From Flavobacteriales bacterium (lineage in GTDB: Bacteria > Bacteroidota > Bacteroidia > Flavobacteriales_E > Vicingaceae), in assembly GCA_029262915.1 (NCBI GenBank), contig JAJCYN010000525.1, positions 1 through 12,391 of the forward strand: 12,391 nucleotides of DNA, given 5' to 3'. The notes below the pieces were generated by a model that worked only from the letters and a program-made list of their open reading frames with translations, was not told the DNA's origin and searched no databases. Within the stretch, counting starts at the first letter, position 1. Each line of letters begins with the position of its first letter. Below, one piece after another: positions 1-6,464 of the stretch. Made by a program: the position numbers and the translations under genes.

Positions 1-352
1 TTTTCATCGCTTCAATCAACTTTGCATCATAATCCAACTTTAAAAATTTATAATAAGCCAAAGCATCAGGTATGGCTCTATCTAAAAAAAAAATATCTTG
101 AGGAGATATAGCTTCTTCTTGTTCAATTTGCATATCTAGCACACCTAACTGAAATTTTTGGTTGTTAGCCCTTATTTCTTCAATTGTTTTTCCGTTGGTT
201 TTTTGTGTATCTATATAATGTCGAGCGTGTTCAATAGTAGTTTGATAACCTCTTTTTTGAAGCAAATCAATTACAGTTGTTTTCCCTGAGCTAGGGCCTC
301 CTGTAATTACATACCAATTCGTATTTATTGTGCTATCATCTCTATTAATCAT
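1..352 (-). CDS. AAA_28-like P-loop ATPase, partial (C-terminus beyond the window)
   Basis: I translated 117 codons from the ATG at 352 down to the window edge with no stop. Residues 13-26 contain a Walker A loop (GGPSSGKTT, residues 18-26) directly after a short beta strand (WYVIT). An LDRAIPD segment at about residues 90-96 sits where AAA_28-type NTPases (Pfam PF13521) carry their conserved acidic DRxxPD motif. That combination suggests a small predicted nucleotide-binding kinase-like ATPase of the cytoplasm; the substrate is not known. The start codon lies 8 bases after the symporter stop, so the two genes are probably co-transcribed. There is no Shine-Dalgarno-like site, as is usual for this phylum. 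The family call rests on motifs only, and the C-terminal half is not visible. Confidence 0.72.
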   Translation of the reverse strand, partial: MINRDDSTINTNWYVITGGPSSGKTTVIDLLQKRGYQTTIEHARHYIDTQKTNGKTIEEIRANNQKFQLGVLDMQIEQEEAISPQDIFFLDRAIPDALAYYKFLKLDYDAKLIEAMK

Positions 353-360
353 ATCGTAAG

Positions 361-1713
361 TTAATTTTTAGTGGATTCTATGGCATTTCCAGCTAATGGT
401 TCTGCTTCTGATGCTTTATTGTGCCATTTATTGAAAATAATACAAGCGGTTAAATCTCCTGTTACATTAAGAGCAGTTCTAAACATTCCTAAAATTCTTT
501 CTACACCTATTATTATAACGATGCCTTCGGTAGGAATTCCTACACTTTGTAAAACTGATGCTAAAATTACCACTCCTCCTCCAGGAATTGAAGGTGTACC
601 AATGGATGCTGCTACAATAGTTACCATTACCAAAATGATGTTTAACAAACTCATTTCCAACCCATAGGCTTGTGCGATAAATAAGGTAGTAACACATTGA
701 TAAATGGCTGTTCCATCCATATTAACAGTGGCTCCAATGGGTATAATAAAGTTACTTACTGATGGGGTTATCTTTAATTTATCTTCTGCTGTTTTTAATG
801 ATAGAGGCATAACAGCAGCTGAACTGGTTGTAGAAAAAGCCAATAATTGAACATCTTTTATTTGTTTAAGAAAATGAAATGGATTGGTTTTACCAACGAT
901 GCTGACTATTAGTATATATACTATTAGCAGGATAATAAGTCCTAATAATACGACTGCTACATATAATCCTATCCCTGTAAGTGAGTTGACTCCAATACTT
1001 GAACTCAACTGAGCCATTAATCCAAACACTGCTAAAGGGACTAATTTCATTGCCCATTTTACTACAGTCATACAGATCTCCTGTATGGCACTTAATAAAG
1101 TCATTATCGGTTTTAACATTTTTTCTGAAAGAGCAGTAACAGCAATGCCGATAATAATGGTAAAGATAACGATGCTTAACATTTCTCCTGTAACCATTGA
1201 TGCCAGAGGGTTTCCTGGTAATAATTCTGAAATTAAATTGGGAATATCATTTAAACCTGGTAATGTATTGGTTCCTATATCAGAAGTGATTGTTTTGTGT
1301 TCACTTTCTAAAACTTTATGTATTAAAAGACCTGGCTTGAAAATAAATGAAACAGCTGTTCCTATAATAATGGATATAATAGTTGTAAAAAGAAAATAGA
1401 CTAAAACACCTAAGCCCATTTTTTTGAGTTGTTCTTGGTTATTACTAGCAATACCTCTAATGATGGATGCAAAGATTAAGGGAATCATAATCATTTGAAC
1501 CAATTTAAGGAAGAGTTTGCCAGGTAAAGCCAACCAGTTCCCTATAATTTGAGATACAGTTGTAGGAACCCACTCCATTTCTGGACTCATTAAAATACCT
1601 ACACCAACTCCTAAAAATAAGGCAATCACTACTTTTAGCCATAGTTTCCGTTCTACCAGTTTTAATAGATGGCTGTTAAGTGATTTTAGTGTTTTTATTT
1701 CTGAGCTAAACAT
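361..1713 (-). CDS. Dicarboxylate/amino acid:cation symporter (SLC1/DAACS family)
   Basis: This 450-residue inner-membrane protein has the family's usual length and hydrophobic pattern. Hallmarks are the serine-rich hairpin HP1 (STTSSAAVMP, residues 294-303), the TM7 NMDGT motif (331-335) that helps bind cations, the HP2 tip (GTPSIPGGG, 372-380) and the TM8 segment RTALNVTGD (412-420). It should import an acidic substrate driven by Na+ or H+. Compared with archaeal GltPh, the residues equivalent to R397, N401 and D405 are kept (R412, N416, D420). The position equivalent to D394, which contacts the substrate amino group, is glycine (G409), and D390 is E405. DctA-type dicarboxylate carriers also lack that aspartate, so a non-amino dicarboxylate substrate is plausible. 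The family is secure; the substrate is inferred. Confidence 0.93.
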   Translation of the reverse strand: MFSSEIKTLKSLNSHLLKLVERKLWLKVVIALFLGVGVGILMSPEMEWVPTTVSQIIGNWLALPGKLFLKLVQMIMIPLIFASIIRGIASNNQEQLKKMGLGVLVYFLFTTIISIIIGTAVSFIFKPGLLIHKVLESEHKTITSDIGTNTLPGLNDIPNLISELLPGNPLASMVTGEMLSIVIFTIIIGIAVTALSEKMLKPIMTLLSAIQEICMTVVKWAMKLVPLAVFGLMAQLSSSIGVNSLTGIGLYVAVVLLGLIILLIVYILIVSIVGKTNPFHFLKQIKDVQLLAFSTTSSAAVMPLSLKTAEDKLKITPSVSNFIIPIGATVNMDGTAIYQCVTTLFIAQAYGLEMSLLNIILVMVTIVAASIGTPSIPGGGVVILASVLQSVGIPTEGIVIIIGVERILGMFRTALNVTGDLTACIIFNKWHNKASEAEPLAGNAIESTKN

Positions 1714-1875
1714 TCATAAATATATTAATTTTTAAAGTACTCTTTACTTAGGAACTCTAATGTAGAGAATCATTGTCAGTTTGAGTGGTTTTATGTAGTA
1801 AAACTGTATCGAGAATATGTTTTTGATAGAACATTCTTTACATTTAATTGAGGTTAGCAAGGAGTACTTATATAT
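1714..1875. other. Intergenic gap between the symporter and the metal-binding lipoprotein gene
   Basis: These 162 bases hold a degenerate copy of the cruciform repeat described at 10460-10573 (roughly 1768-1859). I found no convincing TTG...TAnnTTTG promoter for the symporter here, although one would be expected if it is transcribed separately from the metal locus. No small ORF with a recognisable product is visible. Confidence 0.6.
1768..1859. repeat. Degenerate copy of the cruciform-like intergenic repeat (copy B)
   Basis: It shares AATCATTGTCA-R-TT-Y-GAGT at its left end (1768-1786) and TATCGAGAAT (1807-1816) with the copy at 10454-10573, in the same order and orientation. A side hairpin GTTTTA/TAAAAC (1788-1793 with 1799-1804) occupies the same place as the left side hairpin of the other copy but has a different sequence. 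This compensated change suggests that structure is kept rather than sequence. The central stem and the right arm (about 1831-1859) are decayed, so the right boundary is approximate. It lies just after the last gene of the metal-efflux locus and upstream of the symporter. Confidence 0.6.
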
Positions 1876-2178
1876 TTATTCTACTTCTTTCAAATCCATT
1901 CCACATTTTGGACAATCTCCTTCTTCTTCATACATTTTATCTCCTTCACATTTCATTGGACATTGATATTGCATATGTTCGTGTTCTCCTTCTTCCATTC
2001 CCATCTCCTCGTTATGTTCTATATCCTCATTGTGACCCATATCTTTATGGTGTTCCTCATCTTCATTATGTTGATGATGTTCACCATCGTGATGCTCATC
2101 ATTTCCACAACCTATAAATGTTGCACTTCCCACGATAAATAGCATTGCTGTTCCTATTGTTAAAATTGATTTTCTCAT
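1876..2178 (-). CDS. Periplasmic His/acid-rich lipoprotein with heavy-metal-binding domain
   Basis: This 100-residue protein starts with a short lipoprotein signal (MRK, hydrophobic stretch 5-22, lipobox FIGC with lipidation expected at C24). A very polar segment follows (residues 25-69), with eleven histidines among many Asp/Glu residues, and then a C-terminal treble-clef-like heavy-metal-binding domain (residues 71-96). That domain keeps the four cysteine-type ligands and methionines: C73, M75, C77, C89, C92 and M94 (CPxCGMDL ending). The usual CPMHP first half is replaced by CPMKC. It probably buffers or hands over Cu/Ag or another soft metal at the cell envelope. It is the last gene of the efflux locus, 40 bases after the YceI-like gene. 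The metal identity is inferred from neighbours. Confidence 0.85.
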   Translation of the reverse strand: MRKSILTIGTAMLFIVGSATFIGCGNDEHHDGEHHQHNEDEEHHKDMGHNEDIEHNEEMGMEEGEHEHMQYQCPMKCEGDKMYEEEGDCPKCGMDLKEVE

Positions 2179-2218
2179 TTTGTTTGATTTTTATGGTTTA
2201 TAATTTATTTTATTGGTC

Positions 2219-2758
2219 TTATGATTTATTTAATATGACTTGAACAATTTCAATTTGAATATCATCTTTTAAGTTTAAGCCTTCAATCTTTAACCCTAAG
2301 TCATCTTTTTTTATGTTAAATTTTAGGGTTAATAAACACGAAATTCTTCCTCTGCTAGAAATATGCTCTAAGTGACCTGTTCCTTTAATGATGTGGTTAT
2401 TGGTAGAAATAACTCCTTCTACTTCAAAATCTAATGGCGGATGTCCGTTGGTGTTAATGTATTCTATATCTAATTTCCCATTAAATTCAATTATTTCATA
2501 CTTCATTAAAGCCAATTTCTTATCCAATGAATCATTGTCAGTATAAAAGGTAGATTTATCCATCTTCATCTTAAATCGAGCATCTTCATAGTCCAATAAA
2601 ACGAGTAACTCTTTAGTGGTTAGCTTCAAAATAGTATCGGCCGAAATGGCTGTTATTATCATATGTCCATCTTGAGTACGATATACATCTTGAGCTCTCC
2701 CCTGAGTAAGAATAAACAAACTAATAAGGAGTAAACTACTTTTATACAATGTTTTCAT
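2219..2758 (-). CDS. Secreted YceI-like protein of the metal-efflux locus
   Basis: I chose the ATG at 2758 (179 residues). The longer reading from 2779 begins with TTG and would put seven extra residues before a standard signal peptide. From 2758 the protein has MKTLYK, a hydrophobic core and a likely cleavage near GRA-QD. The mature part resembles YceI-like beta-barrel proteins of Bacteroidota: an early YRTQDGHMII strand, and a later EVEG...STNNHIIKGTGHLE stretch like the EVEGxLTIHGVTK region of that family. YceI-like proteins bind isoprenoid or other hydrophobic ligands in some cases, but a role here is unknown. It lies 25 bases after the adaptor gene and 40 before the lipoprotein gene, so it is very likely in the same transcript. 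The similarity is remote, so the family is a moderate call. Confidence 0.6.
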   Translation of the reverse strand: MKTLYKSSLLLISLFILTQGRAQDVYRTQDGHMIITAISADTILKLTTKELLVLLDYEDARFKMKMDKSTFYTDNDSLDKKLALMKYEIIEFNGKLDIEYINTNGHPPLDFEVEGVISTNNHIIKGTGHLEHISSRGRISCLLTLKFNIKKDDLGLKIEGLNLKDDIQIEIVQVILNKS

Positions 2759-2783
2759 AATTTTTATTTTTTTATACAATTAT

Positions 2784-4376
2784 TTACTTTTTATATTGAC
2801 AACAACTTGGTAAATTTTGATATGCTGAATCGTTTGCTTTATCAAATTCAGTAGTATAACCAGCATTTGCTATAGCTTTTGAAACTTCTTCTACTGATAT
2901 TTTCTTCTCATTAAAATGCATTGTAAATATCTTTGTATCCTTATTCCAGGAAGCGTGTTGTATACCTAAAACTGAATTAGCCGTTTTTTCGATAACTTCT
3001 TGGCACATTTCGCAATTGCCTTTTACATTAAATTGAGCTTTTGTTATTTCCTTATTTTGAGTAGAATTTATATTCTCCATATCACTGTGATTATGTTGAG
3101 TTGAAACTTTCCCTCCAGTAGGGTTCATCATACTCTTTTTACCTGCGAGTTGTGCTGCGGCATCAATTTTAAACACACCATTGGTTGCAATTTCTTCTCC
3201 TTCTTCTAAGCCTTTTTTAATAATATAGAAATCACCAGCATCTTCTCCTAAAATAACTTCTCGGTAAATAAATGAATTGTGTTCTCTGTTAGGTAGTTTA
3301 ACATAAACAACAGCCCGTTTTCCTGTCCATAGTACTGCCGATTTAGGAGCTAAAATTACCTCTTCTTTTATGGGTAGTTTGGATTTAATTATTCCGTTAG
3401 CAAACATATCGGGCTTTAATAGTCCTTTAGGGTTCCGTAATTCAATTCTAACATAAGCAACTCTTGTTTTAGGGTTAATAAATGGGTCTATAAAGGCTAC
3501 TTTTTCATTAAATGTTATTCCAGGAACTGATTTCAATTCTATCGCTAATTCATCTCCTAATTTTACCCACGGTAAATCATTTTCATAAGCTTCAAAAAGT
3601 AACCACACTCTACTTAAATCAGTAACTTCAAATAATTTTTGCCCTTTTTTAACGTGGTCTCCTTCGGATGCCATTCTCATCATTATATATCCGCTATAAT
3701 CAGATAATATATCTACTTCTGTTTGAACTTCTCCTGATTTTTCGATATCCGCAATTTGTTTGTCAGTAAATTTCCATTGTTTTATTTTGTTTCGAGCTGC
3801 TTTCACTAAAGCCGGATTGGTCGATTGGTCTTTTAATACTTCAAATAGTTCTTTCTGAGCAGTAATTAATTCAGCTGAATAAATAGTTGCTAATTTTTGA
3901 CCTTTAAACACTTTTTCTCCTGTAAAATTGATAAACAATTTTTCTATCCGGCCAGGAAAATGAACTACTTGTGAATAAACTAAGCGTTCATCTGCTTTTA
4001 CTTTTCCGAGTAATCGAATTTCTTTTTCTGGTTTTTCTTTTTTAACCACATAGGTTTGTATTTCAGCTAATTTCATAGCTGAAGCGGACATTGGCACTTC
4101 ATCTGGTAAAACTTCTTCGTTTGCCATTGAATTGTCTATAGGAATTAAATCCATTCCACATATTGGACATTGTCCTGGACCGTCTTTTCGTATTTGAGGA
4201 TGCATAGAACAAGTCCAGATTTGTTCTTGCCCCTCTTGGTCTCCCCGAAGGAGAGAGGATTCGTGCTCGTGATTAGAAGAAGATCCCCCTCCAAACATAA
4301 ACCTTCCTAATACAATTCCAATAACTAATACTAGTGTCATCAAAATCCATTTATTATTTAGTATATTTTTCATCAT
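2784..4376 (-). CDS. cusB: CusB-like RND efflux periplasmic adaptor with N-terminal HMBD and C-terminal HMA domain
   Basis: This 530-residue membrane-fusion protein of a heavy-metal RND pump has an N-terminal membrane anchor (residues 10-28). Next comes a heavy-metal-binding domain (53-80; C56, M58, H59, C70, C73, M75 in CSMHP...CPICGMDL), then the adaptor core of barrel-sandwich, hairpin and beta-barrel parts (about 85-410). After a His/Ser-rich linker there is a heavy-metal-associated domain (about 444-512) with GNCEMC (C455, C458). The tail ends in a CC pair (C525-C526) like that of MerP/copper-chaperone-like proteins in this phylum. It should link the pump to the outer membrane channel and pass metal to it. 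E. coli CusB has neither added domain. Start: two adjacent ATGs, 4376 and 4373. Codons for residues about 40-52 carry a palindromic repeat (see 4240-4254). Confidence 0.92.
   Translation of the reverse strand: MMKNILNNKWILMTLVLVIGIVLGRFMFGGGSSSNHEHESSLLRGDQEGQEQIWTCSMHPQIRKDGPGQCPICGMDLIPIDNSMANEEVLPDEVPMSASAMKLAEIQTYVVKKEKPEKEIRLLGKVKADERLVYSQVVHFPGRIEKLFINFTGEKVFKGQKLATIYSAELITAQKELFEVLKDQSTNPALVKAARNKIKQWKFTDKQIADIEKSGEVQTEVDILSDYSGYIMMRMASEGDHVKKGQKLFEVTDLSRVWLLFEAYENDLPWVKLGDELAIELKSVPGITFNEKVAFIDPFINPKTRVAYVRIELRNPKGLLKPDMFANGIIKSKLPIKEEVILAPKSAVLWTGKRAVVYVKLPNREHNSFIYREVILGEDAGDFYIIKKGLEEGEEIATNGVFKIDAAAQLAGKKSMMNPTGGKVSTQHNHSDMENINSTQNKEITKAQFNVKGNCEMCQEVIEKTANSVLGIQHASWNKDTKIFTMHFNEKKISVEEVSKAIANAGYTTEFDKANDSAYQNLPSCCQYKK
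4240..4254. repeat. Palindrome inside cusB (TCTCC/GGAGA with 5-base loop)
   Basis: On the coding (minus) strand this reads TCTCC-TTCGG-GGAGA, set in a stretch more G/C-rich than the rest of the gene (4229-4260). It encodes part of the unstructured linker between the membrane anchor and the heavy-metal-binding domain, in frame. The form resembles the CCTCTCCTT-(T/C)GGAGAGG type of dispersed repeat that I recall from Bacteroidota genomes; that identification is from memory and would need a search. Confidence 0.45.
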
Positions 4377-4390
4377 TTCAAATAATTAAT

Positions 4391-4414
4391 AATGAAAAAC
4401 GAAAAGTGAAAAAT
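4391..4414. repeat. Left arm of 24-base inverted repeat around a four-helix-bundle gene
   Basis: The arm reads AATGAAAAA-CG-AAAAGTGAA-A-AAT. It matches the reverse complement of 4806-4829 at 21 of 24 positions. It lies between the stop of the four-helix-bundle gene (4439) and the cusB start (4376), so in the mRNA it would be 15 bases upstream of the cusB start codon. Confidence 0.75.
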
Positions 4415-4438
4415 CATCTAATTCGTTCATCCATTTGA

Positions 4439-4807
4439 TTATAAATTTTGTTTAGCTGTCTTGACTGTTGATACCAATATTTTTATCAATTCTTTTATCT
4501 CTTCACTCAAGCTACTATGTTCATCAATTGTTAAAAAAGAAGTATCTTTAAATAAATCAATCCAATAGCTTGTTTCATTTGCTTCTTTAAGAGAAATACT
4601 CATTTTAGAAATAAAATCCTTTTTAGATTGAGCAAATTCAGCTTCTCGAATTAGTGCTCCAACAGAGGTTCCACTTCTTAACACTTGTTTGCTAAGTACA
4701 AATTCTCTCTTAGTTTCAGATAAGTGTTTATATAATTGTACAATTCTAATTGCAAATGAGTAACTTTTGTCTTTCAATACATTCTTTCCCATAATTTTAT
4801 TTTTCAT
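4439..4807 (-). CDS. Four-helix-bundle protein (S23 / rRNA-intervening-sequence family), first copy
   Basis: This 122-residue helical protein carries the family signature RSGTSVGALIREA (44-56), followed by a long helix with SKKDFISKMSISLKEA. Members (TIGR02436-type) are best known from intervening sequences inside bacterial 23S rRNA genes and as relatives of the Avd accessory protein of diversity-generating retroelements. They form homo-oligomeric four-helix bundles with a basic surface; their function is not settled. It sits between the TolC-like and CusB-like genes, a place where the pump itself needs nothing. It is framed by inverted repeats (4391-4414 and 4806-4829). The ATG at 4807 overlaps the right arm; M6 (4792) is an alternative start. 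No catalytic residues are known for the family. Confidence 0.88.
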   Translation of the reverse strand: MKNKIMGKNVLKDKSYSFAIRIVQLYKHLSETKREFVLSKQVLRSGTSVGALIREAEFAQSKKDFISKMSISLKEANETSYWIDLFKDTSFLTIDEHSSLSEEIKELIKILVSTVKTAKQNL

Positions 4808-4829
4808 TATTCACTTTTAATTTTTCATT
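4806..4829. repeat. Right arm of 24-base inverted repeat; overlaps tolC-like stop and four-helix-bundle start
   Basis: On the minus strand it reads AATGAAAAA-TT-AAAAGTGAA-T-AAT, matching the arm at 4391-4414 at 21 of 24 positions. It covers the TGA stop of the outer membrane factor gene (4825-4827) and two bases of the ATG of the four-helix-bundle gene (4805-4807). Pairing of the arms in RNA would therefore enclose the whole small gene and hide its start. Confidence 0.75.
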
Positions 4830-6075
4830 TACCTAAAAGGTAATTAACAAAAGCAACAGCGGCATTTTTATCTGTCCTGGCTTTATCTAATTCAAGTGCA
4901 TATTTTAATACTTTTCTCTCCATTCGTAACACTTCTTCGAAATTTTCCCCATTATTTGAATAAGAAGTTAACAGAATTGACAACGATTTTTCAGCCAATT
5001 TTAACTGTTTGTTGAACAATACAATTCTGCGTTCTCCATCTTGGTAATCTTTGTATCCTTTTTCAAATAAAATGACCAATTGATTTTGTTTATCTGTCTT
5101 TTTAAATTGAGTGGCTTCTATATTAAATGAAACTTCATTAACCATTGCTTTGTATTTTTTCCGATATAATGGAATGGAAATGCCAATTTTGGGAAATAGA
5201 ATAGCATCTTTTCCATTTTCACTTCCTAAATTAGGATTACTGCTATTACCAACAATAACATAATCAACTCCAACAGAAAGTTTTGGCGAACCCATTTTTT
5301 TAGCTACAATTTCTTGTTTTTGAAATGAAGCTAGTTTATATTCTAATTGTTTTAAAATATGATTTTGACTAGTAATACTATCAAGTAAATTTTCTTTAGA
5401 TAACTCCAAATTCTTATCCCACAACACATCAGGAATAACAATAGAACTTTCTACAGGTTGATTTAACAGTTTATTGAACTTAACTTCTAAAACCCATTTG
5501 GTATCTAATAAATAAGCCAATTGATTTTTCAACTCATTAATTTCCATCTCCACCCGCATTTCATCAACAGCAGACGATTTTCCTATTTCTATTTTAATTA
5601 AAGCTAATTGCTGAAAAGTATTTAATATGGATATATTTTCTCTGGTTATAGTAATCCCTTTTTGAACAACATATATATTGAAATAAGCTGATTTAATATC
5701 AAAAAACAATTTCGATTTTGTTTCTTCAAAGAGTTCATATTTTGCTTTAGCACGTTGAATAACTACATCTTCTTTTGCATTCAGTGTTCCAAACCAAGGA
5801 AACATTTGCATAATACCAAATTTAGCTTGCTGTGGCCCAACCCTAGTTTCAACTGGAGATATAAAATATCCAAATGAAATTGTTGGATCTGGTAATGTTC
5901 CTACTTGTGGAACTTTTTCTAAAGCTGCATTATACTCAGCAAATTTTGCTTTTAATCCAGGATTATTTTCTGCTCCTATTTTTAGGTAATCATCTAATTT
6001 TTCTTGAGCACTCACATCTACTGAAAAGCTAGAAATAAATAGAAATAAATAGAAATATATTGTTAGCGTTTTCAT
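4825..6075 (-). CDS. TolC/CusC-like outer membrane factor of the metal efflux pump
   Basis: This 416-residue protein has a signal peptide (MKTL, hydrophobic 5-18, probable cleavage after VSA at about residue 23, leaving QEKLDDYL). Long amphipathic helices follow in two repeats with short polar strand segments, as in outer membrane efflux proteins (OEP, Pfam PF02321). The sequence NNPGLKAKFAEYNAALEKVPQ near the start and the VGTLPDPTISFGYF segment are typical of the metal-efflux OMF group in Bacteroidota. It should form the trimeric outer-membrane and periplasmic channel for the CusA/CusB pair. Its ATG overlaps the stop of the upstream four-helix-bundle gene by one base (TAATG), which suggests coupled translation. 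A 10-base near-tandem repeat lies in its signal-peptide codons. Confidence 0.9.
   Translation of the reverse strand: MKTLTIYFYLFLFISSFSVDVSAQEKLDDYLKIGAENNPGLKAKFAEYNAALEKVPQVGTLPDPTISFGYFISPVETRVGPQQAKFGIMQMFPWFGTLNAKEDVVIQRAKAKYELFEETKSKLFFDIKSAYFNIYVVQKGITITRENISILNTFQQLALIKIEIGKSSAVDEMRVEMEINELKNQLAYLLDTKWVLEVKFNKLLNQPVESSIVIPDVLWDKNLELSKENLLDSITSQNHILKQLEYKLASFQKQEIVAKKMGSPKLSVGVDYVIVGNSSNPNLGSENGKDAILFPKIGISIPLYRKKYKAMVNEVSFNIEATQFKKTDKQNQLVILFEKGYKDYQDGERRIVLFNKQLKLAEKSLSILLTSYSNNGENFEEVLRMERKVLKYALELDKARTDKNAAVAFVNYLLGK
6031..6057. repeat. 2.7 copies of a 10-base tandem repeat (AGAAATAAAT) in the signal peptide codons
   Basis: The plus strand shows AGAAATAAAT twice, then AGAAATA. On the coding strand this encodes the FYLFLFIS core of the signal peptide. 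The unit is not a multiple of three, so gain or loss of one copy would shift the frame. The copy number is low, and hydrophobic codons in AT-rich DNA favour such runs. Confidence 0.6.
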
Positions 6076-6458
6076 TATTTTTTCTTTTGGTTGTAAGTTG
6101 TTTTAATGAAGTTATTGAGCTTTACTTCTAAAGGAGTGTGTATTTCTTTAATCTCATCAAAAACTTCCTGAGTAATTATATTTCGTTCTAACATCAGTTC
6201 AGACCAATGTTCGACAGCTTCAGACAACGAACCTCTTGAATAAAAATAAAATTTAACTTTATCTAAATAATGAAACCGAGCATATCCTTCGGAAATATTT
6301 GCTCCAACAGAATCAGTAGAACGAATAAACTGGTCTCCAATAATTTTCTTCTGTTCATAATTCATTGATGAATAAATTTCCCACGCAATTTTAGAGAGTT
6401 CTCTCGATAACTGATAAACTTCTAAATCTTTTAATTCTATATATTTCTTTTTCTCCAT
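6075..6458 (-). CDS. Four-helix-bundle protein (S23 / rRNA-intervening-sequence family), second, divergent copy
   Basis: This 127-residue helical protein has the signature IRSTDSVGANISEGYAR (45-61), which is the classic form for this family. A helix with KVKFYFYSRGSLSEAVEHWSELM follows. It is clearly a different subfamily from the copy at 4439-4807: little is shared beyond the RS...SVGA core. The ATG at 6458 is 6 bases after the cusA stop, and its own stop overlaps the tolC-like start by one base, so it is tightly packed into the operon. I see no inverted repeats framing it, unlike the other copy. Its function in or near a metal pump is unknown; it may be a passenger or an RNA-binding accessory. 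Confidence 0.88.
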   Translation of the reverse strand: MEKKKYIELKDLEVYQLSRELSKIAWEIYSSMNYEQKKIIGDQFIRSTDSVGANISEGYARFHYLDKVKFYFYSRGSLSEAVEHWSELMLERNIITQEVFDEIKEIHTPLEVKLNNFIKTTYNQKKK

Positions 6459-6464
6459 TTGTCT

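Noticed and set aside
371..1399. Plus-strand open frames at 371-667 and 1085-1399, and a minus-strand one at 479-697
   Set aside because: All lie within the well-supported symporter gene in other frames and show no domain of their own.
1848..2117. 89-codon plus-strand open frame rich in Leu, His and Tyr
   Set aside because: It is the antisense reading of the His/Asp/Glu-rich lipoprotein gene; its odd composition simply mirrors that gene.
2777..2779. TTG at 2779 as the start of the YceI-like protein
   Set aside because: The ATG at 2758 gives a standard signal peptide; the TTG would add seven residues before it for no reason.
4383..4847. TAATTAA at 4383-4389 and 4841-4847 as a target-site duplication around the four-helix-bundle unit
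   Set aside because: The right copy is not adjacent to the inverted-repeat arm, and this heptamer is expected by chance in such AT-rich DNA.
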